Shown one piece after another: positions 37,921-49,441 of a stretch of 64,000 bases of DNA. The notes beneath the pieces are model-generated. The model worked only from the letters and a program-made list of their open reading frames with translations, made no database searches and was not told where the DNA came from. The position numbers and the translations under genes were made by a program. Position 1 is the stretch's first letter, and each line of letters starts with the position of its first letter. The DNA is from Xylocopa sonorina (lineage: Eukaryota > Arthropoda > Insecta > Hymenoptera > Apidae): NCBI RefSeq assembly GCF_050948175.1, contig NC_135194.1, positions 15,740,033 through 15,804,032 on the forward strand, given 5' to 3'.

Positions 37921-37926
37921 TTTAAT
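37921..37926 (-). terminator. Candidate Ddx1 poly(A) signal (ATTAAA)
   Basis: On the minus strand ATTAAA lies about 20 nt past the Ddx1 stop codon. It is the commonest variant of the poly(A) hexamer and would give a very short 3' UTR. A more distal signal cannot be excluded. Confidence 0.3.
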
Positions 37927-37944
37927 GTATAGCTAAAAGTATCC

Positions 37945-40900
37945 TCAGTTCGCTGCGGTAGCCATGTGCCTTTTCAAGTATAAAATTTGTGTTTTTGATT
38001 CCAAAGATGATAATTCGGCCACGTAAGGCGCCATTTGCTGGACGTGATTCTGATAGTTCGAACCTAAAAGTTCATAAGTATTATGAACACAAAATTCATT
38101 TCCTTAACACGAACACAAGATTTACATACCCATGGCTGCTTTCTTCTCTCCATATACAACTTTTCCGTCAAAGTCATTCATTGGAACTTTCATGTCCGCT
38201 TCGATTTGTTGAATTGTGATATTCAAGTGATCCTCAATTTCAGCTAAGTACTAGAATAAAATAATTTAGTTTGATGATCAGATATTAAAGGAAAAGTAAA
38301 CGATCGCATTGCGTTGAAACTTACGTTGGGCTCGTTATACCACATACAACAACCACCTCTGTCTGTAAGATTGGTATTGCTGCAGTTCCTTCCACGGGAA
38401 GGACACCATTCGCCGTGATACCACACTTTTTCAGGAACTTTACTAACTAATGAAATGGCTAAGCCCATTCGTTCGGCTCTGCCCACTCTACCTATACGAT
38501 GCACGTAGTTCGATTTCTCGTCGGGTAAAGTAATGTTGATCACTAAAAATAAACGGTATGATCGATAAATCGACAATTGCATGGAAACGTATCAGGCATC
38601 AGTAGAGATTACGTACTGAAAGGTAATCCAGAGATATCTAAACCTCTAGCTGCAACATCGGTGCAAATCAAAAACTTTACTTCTTGCCTTTTGAATTTCT
38701 CCAGATTAGATTTACGTTCGGCAGGCTTTCGATCACCGTGTAAACATACACACGAGAATTGGTTCCCACCAGTTTGTTTCAAATAGCGCTCCAAGTTATC
38801 GCAGTCTAATTTAGTTCTACAGAAAATGATTGCTCTATCAATATTGTGCTCCTTGATAGCACGGATGCAGTATTCGCCTTTTAGTATCTTTACTGCCTCT
38901 GAGAGTGTCTCTGCAAAGCAACGTATGTGTGTAGTTACATATAATTAACACTGAGAGTTATAAGAAACGGTATAATATAACATTCACCAGGATTGTTGTT
39001 TCCAGGTCTTATATTGTCCCTAGCATGAACATTATCAGTTTCAACGTGTCTTCTTAAATTGTGCCACGATTTGTCTTTTTGTGGATCTACTATTACAACA
39101 ACGTGATGTACTGTTTCAGGCACTGCATCTTCACCTTTTAAGTCTACCCATGTTGGAAAATGCATCAGACGTTCCTGCGTAAAGAGTAGAGAACTGTTAC
39201 ACGTATATTCTGAAACCAAATTCTACGTTTGCATTACAAATATTCACCGCCATTTTCTTCACTTCGAACGCGTGCAATGTAGCTGAACAAACGACCATTT
39301 GCAGTCTCTTTCCATCTGATGTAATTTTTGGTATTTGTCTATGCAAACGATCAATCAATTCTGTGTATCCTTGTTTTAATAGACCGTCAGCCTCATCCAG
39401 AATGAAGAATCTGATCAAAAGTTATACTATATAACGAGGCTCGGTACACTTGTGCAATTAACACGAATTGTACAGTACCTGCAATGCGTTAAGGACAAAT
39501 AGCCGCCTTGTATTAAATCTTCTAAGCGACCAGGTGTTCCAACCACAATATCGATACCAGAATTTAGTGCAGAAATTTGATCTTTCACGCTAACTCCACC
39601 AATAACTAACAATTCTCTAACAGCTGGATTTTTTAAATGTTTCTTGAACTATATGGGAATGACATTACATTAGATATACAGAAGCAGTTCAGAATTTTAA
39701 TATGTATTGCAATTAACATCATACTTTTTGAATTTGATTGTAGGTTTGTTCTGCAAGCTCTCTAGAAGGTTCTATGATTATGGCTTGAGGAGCATTGCAC
39801 TTAGGTTTGCCATTGTCTTTGCTCTGAGCTTGACTACTGTTTACAGGATTCTCTCTTACAACCTCCTTAGAAGCTGATGCAACAGCTATGTAGTCGTTCG
39901 GAGGTGGGTACTTAAATGGTTGTGCACCAAAATTAAATGACATCTCTGCATTTTTCAGCACAACAGCTGGATAAAAGGTTTGCGATCTTTGCTGTCCGTT
40001 CAAAGTGAACGCCACACCCAAGTCTACTCCATTCTTTGTGAAGCTTATTTCACCCTTCGATAAATTCAGGAGGCATCCAATCACATCGTGCATTCCAAAT
40101 GCCTCTCCATAATTATCAAACTGTTTCGCATTTGATTTTTTACCAGTACCACCAAAACCGAAACCAAACTTGTCTGTTCCTAAATCCAATGAAGCCTGTT
40201 TCATATAAATGCAGTGATGATTACCATCATTATACGATGTTGGTCTTAAGAAGAAATTAATAAAACGTTAAAGTAATTACTTGGGACGTGGACCATCCCA
40301 CACGGCACAATCCTTCATCAGTTACAATGGCTTCGAAGAAGTATTTGTCCTTCCCTTGAATTCCTTTGTTGGCTCTGCAACCGTGCCATTCCTTTTGCTC
40401 ACGACTCTGGCATCTCAAACCATCTGGTGTTATGGCTAACGATTTGCCTCTATCGAATAAACTCAGTGACCAATGTTTAGCTGTAAGTTATAACAGTTTC
40501 TTCAATCAAAGGGAATGGAAAACAAGAAAGAAATTAAGAAGAAATTCTTACAAGGTACTTGTGGCCCAGAGGAACTACTGCTGCCTGTTTTACCCGATTC
40601 AAAATCTTGCAAAGTTTCCCATACAATTTGCAAAATTGGTAAACAGAAGGCACCTGTTTTACCACTACCGGTCTCTGCAGCCATTAACACATCTCCGCCA
40701 CCTAAAATTAGTGGAATCGCTTCCGCTTGCACGTCAGTTGGCAATCTGTAACGAAGCATTTAGATGAGACTCTATATTTTCTTTGATGTAGATTAACTGA
40801 ATCTTCTTCTACTCACGTCCATTCCATTTCATCGACCGCTTTTGCAATTTCAGGCAAAACACCCATTTCTAAAATAAAACAATGTTATGACGTGAAACGT

Positions 40901-40972
40901 TTAATTTTGACGAGTATTAATGTCCTGAAAATACATTTAATGTAACGTGTACTTACCCTCAAACGCTGTCAT
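37945..40972 (-). CDS. Ddx1: DEAD-box RNA helicase Ddx1 (734 aa)
   Basis: ATP-dependent RNA helicase that in other animals acts in the tRNA ligase complex, RNA transport granules and R-loop processing. Twelve coding exons, in order of translation: 40957-40972, 40817-40868, 40552-40745, 40281-40480, 39725-40195, 39479-39648, 39248-39410, 38988-39174, 38617-38910, 38325-38542, 38130-38250, 37945-38063. Phases close to 734 aa (human about 740). Motif I AETGSGKT is at 46-53, PSRELA at 297-302, TPGR at 349-352, DEAD at 373-376, SAT at 410-412 and HRIGRVGR at 597-604. Between motif I and motif Ia sits an insertion of about 200 residues with SPRY-domain signatures (EWHGCRA, GLCRVGWS, GFGFGGTGKKS), the hallmark that separates Ddx1 from all other DEAD-box proteins. 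Exon 1 encodes only five residues plus one base (MTAFE), and was chosen because it restores the conserved N-terminus in phase. Confidence 0.96.
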
Positions 40973-41178
40973 AATTGCGACTTTAAATTACGTGTTTTAA
41001 TTAGAAAATATTAAATTAGAATCTGTTCACCGGCGTTCTTCTTCCAGCGAACGTCTGCATCCGCAATATTCGATAGTCGGTGCTCCACTCGGTACGCAAT
41101 CGTGCGCGTGAGAGCTCACACGGTTAGTCACCACACAATTAATCGTTGTCCTATAAACTTGCGTAAAGAGCACATCAT

Positions 41179-41751
41179 TTCAGTATGGAATAGATTACAC
41201 GTTTCCTTATTTCATTTTCTAACGTCATACACTTTTACGTTTATATTTTATAATATAATAATTAAACAAATATTATTAACTTTATTTCTACTCGTGGCGC
41301 CATCTCTGTGAAAAGTGCTCAAACTGGTCGCACAGCGTTATCAACAGCGAAGTGAACTACTGCTACACTAGCGCCATCTCTTAGGAAAGTGCGGAAACTA
41401 CTCGGGAATTAGTTCCAGTATTCTACCAAGAGATGGCGCCACCAATCCGCCGCAACCGCCGGACGGGTAGCTACAACCAATGGACTGGTGGCGCCATCTC
41501 TTGGTGGAATACTAGAACTAATTCCCGAGTAGTTTCCGCACTTTCCTAAGAGATGGCGCTAGTATAGCAGTAGTTCACTTCGCTGTCGATAACGCTGTGC
41601 GACCAGTTTGAGCACTTTTCACAGAGATGGCGCCACGAGTAGAAATAAAGTTAATAATATTTATTTAATTATTATATTATAAAATATAAACGTAAAAGTG
41701 TATGACGTTAGAAAATGAAATAAGTTAACGTGTTATTTATTCCACACTGAA
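41179..41751. repeat. Long palindromic inverted repeat (2 x 270 bp, 33 bp loop)
   Basis: Left arm 41179-41448, right arm 41482-41751, spacer 41449-41481. The pairing register is constant (paired coordinates sum to 82930), so there are no indels. In the inner 243 bp I count six mismatches, about 97.5% identity. The outer 27 bp is more diverged. There is no open frame and no obvious target-site duplication at the ends. It could be a foldback-type transposon, a local inverted duplication kept similar by gene conversion, or a selected regulatory palindrome. A transcript through it would fold into a near-perfect hairpin. Confidence 0.95.
41294..41636. promoter_or_regulatory. Six CTCF-like motifs inside the inverted repeat
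   Basis: The core AGAGATGGCGC(C/T) occurs six times, at about 41294-41307 (-), 41369-41381 (-), 41429-41440 (+), 41487-41502 (-), 41549-41560 (+) and 41623-41636 (+). The order is symmetrical about the centre. The core resembles the AGRKGGCGC part of the insect CTCF consensus. The copy at 41487 also matches the flanking TGG of the longer CTCF motif. Insulator function between two divergent genes is inferred. Confidence 0.5.
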
Positions 41752-41763
41752 TTTATATAACTT

Positions 41764-41771
41764 TGACGTCA
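41764..41771. promoter_or_regulatory. Perfect CRE (TGACGTCA)
   Basis: The palindromic cAMP-response element lies 13 bp beyond the right end of the inverted repeat and 516 bp upstream of the chameau start codon. CREB/ATF factors bind this octamer. CpG-containing octamers are rarer than chance in many genomes, but a single site remains weak evidence. Confidence 0.35.
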
Positions 41772-42267
41772 GTTTCGAAAGTAGTGAAAGGAAGGTTAAC
41801 CATAGTGACACTTATTTGTGTGCGTGCCCTTGCGAACGCGTGTTTTCTTTTCTCTGGATGGTGTGGTACATGTGTATGTGTCGTGAAATTCGTAACAGAT
41901 AGTATGGAAAATGTTTCTGTGTTATATAGCTTTTAACCTTTCCGTGAAATCAACAATTAACTTTAGACACTACATGCTAACCTTAAACGAAAGTTACTTC
42001 GATAATCGTTATTAATTTATAAATAATAGCCTAGACGGAAGCTGAATTACTCTTTAACATTTTTGAACGTCGCTCGAAATCCTGTTACGCCTGCGTGAAA
42101 TGTTAAAACAGTATTGTATCAGTGTGTTGTGTTGTTATAAGTTAAAGGATAAAATGGAAGATTTATCGTTTTAACAGACTTTATTGTAAATAATCGATCT
42201 ATACATGTCTCGGAGGAGTGTAAACATTATCGCAGAAATGATGTTAAACGCCGTTTGTCGTTCACTT

Positions 42268-42284
42268 AAGAGATAGCACCATAG
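42268..42284 (+). other. Degenerate copy of the CTCF-like motif next to the chameau start
   Basis: AAGAGATAGCACCATAG resembles AAGAGATGGCGCTAGTATAG from the inverted repeat, with G-to-A changes. It sits 3 bp before the chameau ATG. It may be a decayed copy of the motif or chance. Confidence 0.25.
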
Positions 42285-42286
42285 AA

Positions 42287-45200
42287 ATGACACCAAAACG
42301 GAAGGTAAGTGCAGTCTGTATAGGTTATGTGATCATTATTAATTCAAAGCTTGTATCACTTGTAAATTTCAATTGACACGTGCGATATTATTGTTAAACA
42401 ACAGACCACTAGCTCAGAATCTACTTCAACGAGCAGCTCCGGTTCTTCGTCCAGTAGTTCTTCGAGTTCTGGTAGCGAATCGAGTTCATCGGACTCGGAG
42501 AATTCCAGTAGCTCTGTTAATAGTCAAAAGGTATCCGATACAGAGAGGACAAAGAAGAAAACAGTGTTCGCTGCGAACAGACATGGGAAATCAAAGGCTG
42601 ACGCAGTCGCCGCTCCGTCAGGGGAAAATAAGAGCAAAGAAAGAGTGCCGCAGAAAAACAGACCGGTGGTGTATTCTTCAGAGTCGGAGGAATCGCCGAG
42701 TAAAGTAAAGGCAACGGCAAAAAGAAAACCGCCAGCTAAACCTAAAGCAACTGCCACTGTAGCACCAGTTATTAAACAGCAGAGGCCACCGGTTAAATCA
42801 GTACCTGGTACCGCTCAGCAGAAAAATGCACAGAATTCTAAACCGGTTGCCAACAAGCCCAACAAGCCTTCCAGTAAGCTTCTTTTCTTATAGATTTGAT
42901 TGTAGATGCCTTGATTCAATTTATAATGGATCTTTTTGAATAGTCTCTGCGAGTGCTAATGGAAAGGGTCCTGATAAATCTACGAAAGCAACCTCGGAAC
43001 CTGTACAAAAGAAGTTGAAGAAGAAAAGTATATTTAGCCCTGAGAATAGCAGTGAAAGTGACAGTGGTATCACAGCCAGAACTAACACAGTGAAGCCTAC
43101 AAATAGTACAGCGAAATACACAAAAAATCAGCAACCAAAGCCAAAAGTGAACGACACGAAACAGAAACCTGTCGTTCCGAATAGATCCAGTAAGTAATTC
43201 CAATATTAGTTAACCATATTTACAATATCATCGAAACTTTTACCCTAATAAAACAGAATTATTTCTCTTGGAAAAGGTTTACTGGCAAAGTCCGTGCAAT
43301 TGCAAAAGTCAGATAGTTCCGCGAGTTCAAAGAGCTGTTCTGCGGGATCAGCTTCCTCGGGCTCTACGGATAGCAGCACCGATTCTGAATCATCAGAGAG
43401 CATTGCGAGCCCGCAACCTCAAATAAAGAAAAAAGATATTCAGCCAAGCGTAACGATAGGCGCCATCACGAGTGCTCCGGCAAAACGGCCATCTGCCACG
43501 GTCGCACCAGTGAAACCTCAAAAGTGTACGAAACGACAAGGTGGACGAGCAACAACGGGCACGTTTAGCTGCATTCATCTTGGATGAACGTAAAATTAAA
43601 ATTGTTCGTCTTGTCCAGGTACAGTAAAAAGCGAGGATGAAGCCGACGCGTCCGCCAGTGAAAAAGAAATGGACGAGCATGGGGAAACGGTCACGTCAAA
43701 AGCGGCGGCTAAAGGCAAACGAAAGTTGCAAACGCGGAAGAGCTGCAGTAAGTTAATGCAGCTTCAAGCAAAGGCAGCTAGCGACTCGGAGTCTGACACA
43801 GGTACGAATTGTACGGTGTAGCAATAAGTAATAGAATGCAACGTTTTACTACTAACCAAATGTTCCCACACATTCTGTTCCATTAAGTTTCCACTGCAAA
43901 TATTGATACCTCTCCAAACATTAACACTTAACATGATCCTTCCTTTTCTGACATGCGTAACATCAGTTGTGTGTCCTTAGTATGAATTAGTTCTATATTT
44001 ATTTTTCGAGAAGTTCTGTTAACCAGCTGTTTTTGCATTCTTTCGTTCCCCTATAAGTTTCGTTATACCTATCGACCTCTCGTTTCAACCACACTGTCAG
44101 CCTTGATGCATATAGGTACATTGTTACTGTAGTACCACCGTTCTTTCGTAGTAAATGTCTCTAGATACAGTTCGATTACTCGATCGGCTGAAAGTAATCG
44201 GAGTTATCGTATTTAACATGCGTATCTTGAAAAGAGAAAAGGGAAAGAGGCGGGTAGAGAGAATTTTCTGCAGGCGGTGGATTTAGGACTCTATGCTGCC
44301 TCCTTAACACAAAAAAGCAGTATTTGCGGTTCTGGATGGATGGATTGGACATATACATATATGGCTCGTAGGAATCCACTGGTCGATGGGACAAACATAT
44401 TCGTATACAAAAAAAAAGCATGTCCAAGGTGTCCTAAGATGCAGATACAGTCTTTTTGCTTACGGCGGCAGTATGGTTCTCAGGTACGGAAACGGTAGCG
44501 TGTAAGCGTATCCTGCAAATTCCGCTGATCCGGTGTGATTTATCGAGAGTAGCCGAGAGCAAGAGGAGCACCAGCAAATCGCCCGTTAAACGTGCTGGGC
44601 CTAGCACCGCTGCCAGACACACGTCAGGAACCAACAACAGAATACCACAAAACAGTGGTACGTCGAACGCTACTAGCGGAAGATCCGGACAAGGAAATTA
44701 CGGTCGTACACGCGTGACCAAGGAGAGAGAATGTCCTCTAGCGCCCACGTGCGATTCAAGGGGACATCTCTCTGGAAAGCTCGATTCGCATTTCACTTTG
44801 GAGGCTTGTCCTTTGTATCATAACACCACGCCGCAAGCTTGCGTGTAAGTACGGCCATTTCACTGTCGTATAAAAAGTACAATGTTTCCAAAGATATTTG
44901 TACATCTCGTTCTATCAGTGCGATGGACAAATACTTTTTGCAATCACCGTGTACGCTGCCTCTGCGTCTGTTGAAAAAATGTTCACATTTTCTGTTCTCC
45001 AGGGAGTTTCACAAGGAAAGGAAAAAGCGCGAGGAAGAGCGGAAAAAGGCTGTGGGATGTTTAGCAAAAAAGTCCCCGAAGGGGATGCACCAAACAACCG
45101 AGCAACGAAATTATCAGCTCAAAGTGAGGGAAATGAGAAACAAATGGAAAGGAAACACTGGCGATGGAAACGAGAGCGATAGCAGTGGTGAGCTTCAGGG

Positions 45201-48200
45201 TAACGAAAAGGACCGTCAACCACGACTGTCGAATTTAACGCCAGAGTACGACTTGAAACTGTTCATGGAGGCGCAGGCGATCGCCAGTGAAAAAATTGTG
45301 AGTTCAAACGTAATTTTTTTCCGTTTCCCCTAACACGATACTAATTATACAATCTTTCGCTTGTCACTTTGTTTAGGAGAAGGAACTGAAAGAATTGGAA
45401 TACGACGGCGAGGGTAGAAATAACGGAGGTACGCGAGTCATTGAAATGGGTAAATGGGAGATGGAAGTGTGGTACCAAAGTCCTTATCCGGAGGAGTTTA
45501 GTCGCGCTCCGAAACTTTATTTATGCGAATACTGCTTGCGGTACGCGAAAAGTCGTCAAGTTTTAAGGAGGCACCGGGAAAAGTGTTTGTGGAGACATCC
45601 ACCTGGACACGAAGTGTACAGGTCTGTAAATAAATGTGATTTCGTTACCGTAATACATATTAGAACGAATAAAGTTGTGCTGACATTTCCATTTTATAGG
45701 AAGGACAAGATAGGCGTGTGGGAGGTGGACGGAAAACGCTATAAGCAGTACTGTCAGAACCTCTGCTTGCTGGCAAAATTCTTTCTGGACCATAAAACGC
45801 TGTACTACGATGTCGAGCCTTTCCTCTTCTACGTAATGACCATCGGCGATTCCGAAGGTTGTCATACAGTCGGTTATTTCAGCAAGGTGAGTTCATAACA
45901 CTGCATGCGCAAATTACACGGGTGTCACTGTTGAGGCTTCTCAGCATATAAGTCTCGCGTCTTTTTGGAAAAGTGATCGCAGCGTTTCACAAGCGTTGCG
46001 GTTACGTAAATTCATTAAGAGTCGAGTGACACAGCTCGAGCCGACGATGAAGTTAATTACATCGGTTGCGAAACATTGGAACAATTCTCCCAAAAGGACA
46101 TCGTTTATTCGCTCGAAATTTTTAACAGATACAAATAATACCGGTCAGCTGTGCGTTTCGATTAACGTTTGCGCAACGCGCGTTAAATTATAAAGTAAGT
46201 CGTAGAAGGGCAGAATGTGATGCAAGCGGTCTTTCGTTATGTGATATTCGGTACGCATTTCCATAAATCATTTATCGTTTGAGGTATTACATTCTCATAT
46301 TAATTGCGTGATATCACTCGAATTCGAACGAGCGATGTTGCAATGCGGTGAAAGAGAAGAACAGCGTCCTAGGAACCAGTTGCAGCTGCCGGTTCGGCGT
46401 TGACGTCGTTAAAAAATAAAATCAAGCGAGGCATAAAAGAAAAGTTGTACGAGCGTTTCTTATTGGGACGGATCTCGTTGCGACAAGTTACCAACGGTGA
46501 TATTAATGCGAAGCACGTGCTTGTACGTGCGCGACTGTGCGTGAACGATGGTGTCCGTCGTACTTGCGTCGGTTAGCACTTGCGTAAACGGGGCTCGCGT
46601 TTACGTGATAGGCGTCTCTATTGTACGACCCTCGCGGATAATATTAAAATCGTTCAGCGTGTTAAAAAGCAACGTTCCGTTCCACCTTTCTGCGCCTTTC
46701 TTCTTCAAACTGTTCAACCAGCTGCTCCTCTTCTCTATCATTCTTCGTTAATAACAATTATTAAGTCTTTGCATCTGAAAGTTTTCGAAGGTGGTTCAAG
46801 GACCGCTCGTCGAGTGCAAAGAGTTAATCACAAAGAAGAAGAGGGATTTAGACAAGAAATTTCTATTCAAAAGAAGATTACTTTTTATGCCTATTTTGTG
46901 GTTTACTGGGCTCGTAATGGCATCCACATTGCGTGCAGGGATTACACGAGCGAGGGTGTGTTTCGCGAGGAGGGTGTCTCGTATCTGTGACCCCTCTTTA
47001 CTCGTACATACCCGGTCTGGTCTGTCGGTGGGGGGTGCGCGGAGCGTTACGCACGTCTATTTACCGCGGAACACCATCGCCAGAGTCGAAATCTTTACCG
47101 ACGTTCAACGACCTCTGACCCTGGCAAGACGCGGCAATCCTCGCCCGCCCACCCCAGTTACGGAAAGGAAGGAAGGGTGACGAAAATTTCCTTCAGCCCC
47201 CCCAAGCAAACGTTTACTCCTGTTTCTTTTGTCCTCCTCGTCTCTCTATGGCGGCTGATCTCCTTCGAGAAAGTACGCGAATCTCGCGGCCTCGACGTTC
47301 GTCTCGGCTCCTAGTCTACCCCGGAAACTTTTTAATTCTAATTCTTTCCACGTCACAGGGTGATAGCAGGATTCGAGATACCTCGAGCGCATTCCTCCCC
47401 GTTCTCCGGATACCAGGGACACCGAGCCGGTACTCATCGTCGCCCGTGTTGAATCGCTGACCTACGAAAATTCACGAGCGGTGATAATTCGATGAGCGAC
47501 TGTATCGATCGTTCCGGTTGAATTATAGAACAATAGGGGGGGGGGGGGGGGGTCCGTGGCGTGTTCTTGCCGGGCAACAGATTGCGTTACACACACCTTA
47601 CAAAAGGGCGTACTCCGCGGAGCGGCGCGTTTCCTGCATCCGCAGCGGCGGCTGCGACGCCGGCACAGCAGCAGCAGCAACGCGGAGTCAAAATCTTTAT
47701 AGACGTTCAATGACCCCGACCCTGGCCAGACGGTTGTAGGGTGATGGTGGCGGTGGTGGCGACGTACAAAGAGAGGGACGAGGGTTGGGGTGGACTCTGG
47801 CGTACGTACGCTATGCGCTTACGACGTGCACAGTACCAGGTGGGTGGTTTAGGCGGGTGATTTAGGTGAGTGGGGGTTGCTGACGGCGGTGGTGGTAGCT
47901 GGTGCAAAATGGGGGATGGTGGTTGCAGAGGACGATGGAGAAGGGATGGTAGGGCGGCAAGGGGAGAGAGGGCGTCGCCTGGCATCGGGTCGTCAACCTT
48001 TCTGCGGCACTGCGACGTCGGGGTCGTTATTATTTCCTCCTCTTCCTCCTGCTCCTCCTCCTCCTCCTTCTCCTCCTCCTCCTCCTCCTCCTCCGCCTCC
48101 TCCTCTTCTTCCTCCTCCTCCTCTTCCTCCAGCAGCACCACAGCTACCTCCTACTCCCACTGACTGTTTCTCTCTTACGTCTTCCTATTTTCTCTCTGTC

Positions 48201-49406
48201 GCTCCTTCACCACTATCTCGTTGTCTTTCTACCCGCACCATTGCCGTTCCTTCTTTCGCGGTCTCTCGCTTCACGGCGTGTCTTCTTCTCTCGTTGCCTA
48301 GAATCTTCGTACTTCCAAGTTCTTCTCGAAGTTTTCCGTCGCGCGTCGTCGTCTACTTCTCGATCGTGTAACTGCCAAGCGATTTTTCGCTGGACCCGTC
48401 CGTTTCACTTCGTTATCCTCACTTTGTTATCCTCTTATCGCGTCCCTCCGGCGTCCCTCCGGCTGACGCGAGAGCTTTAAAATTCGACGTTACCCGGTTC
48501 GATTTGATCGAGAATTCGCCGTAACCCTGATCTTTGCCTCCTCCTGGTTAATTCCACTCCGGGGCGGCGCGACACGTGTCGAAAGAGGGGAAGAAAGAGA
48601 GGGACGGGATAGCCGTACGCGCAATCGATCGATCGAAGTGTCCTATAGCGGGCGGAGATATTTCTTCTTCGTATCTCGCGGTTCTCTCCCCTTGCGTAGC
48701 CTCGAATAACCCGGACGTTGGCCTTGAGACCGAAGGTCATTGACCCCGGCTAGGTGGCCGTTGACCTTGAGTAATCCGGCCGTTGACCCGGCGCATCGAG
48801 CTGGCTATAACCCCGGGGAGAGATCTAGACGTTGACCTTGGGGCGATACTAGCCGCGACCTTGAATGATTCCGCCCCGCGTTTCGTCGCCGAGTGACGGC
48901 AGCGGCGGCGTGGCAATATGCGCGCGGTGTGCACACGGTGTGCACACGGTGTGCACACGGTTGCGAGCCGAGGAACACGAGGTGGAACTTTGTCGAGCGT
49001 ACGGCACGAGGGGAGCGAGAACACGGCGTGCACCTACTGAATTTATAAATTTCGTTATTAACCGTGTCCTCGCCTCCCCTTTGGTACATTTACCGACCGG
49101 CCGTTCGCCGCGTGTGACGTAGAATTTTTATCAATCCCTGGGCAACCGAGCAGAAATTAAAAGAGGGTCGGATAGAGGCGTGAACGTTACAGCTTCCGGC
49201 CCGTAACGTCTACCGACGTCTACACGAACAGGAAGCTTCCCTCGGCGAATTTTTGGAGAACTCCGCATCCACCAGCCGAGCTTCTTCTTCCGTTGCGTCA
49301 CGCCCTTATTTTAACTCTCGCGTTCCCGTTCGCGACGCCTGGACCAGCTAAAACTGCACGCTCGGACAATATTCAATATTCTTCCACGTTCCAACGAATA
49401 CTTTCA

Positions 49407-49441
<35 letters not shown>

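Larger units (their letters stand above)
29448..37944. other. Tail-to-tail interval between Gs-alpha and Ddx1
   Basis: 8.5 kb without a gene I can support. It must contain the 3' UTR of Gs-alpha on the plus strand and that of Ddx1 on the minus strand. It is AT-rich and full of simple repeats (GA, ACAT, TTA, CA) and holds one candidate MITE (30658-31204). Candidate plus-strand AATAAA hexamers occur at 31569, 36466, 37359 and 37611, so a Gs-alpha 3' UTR of several kb is possible. Confidence 0.6.
40973..42286. promoter_or_regulatory. Divergent promoter interval Ddx1 / chameau
   Basis: 1.3 kb between the start codons of two head-to-head genes. It must hold both promoters and 5' leaders. Nearly half of it is the long inverted repeat listed separately. 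A perfect CRE follows the repeat. No coding frame is supported. Confidence 0.75.

Noticed and set aside
43062..43080. TATCACAGCCAG identical to the start of the miR-2/13 family
   Set aside because: It lies inside a coding exon of chameau, matches only 12 nt, and has no flanking hairpin, so it is a coincidence of coding sequence.
47707..48163. Glu-rich and Ser-rich open frames over the TCC tract
   Set aside because: Simple-repeat artefacts within an intron.
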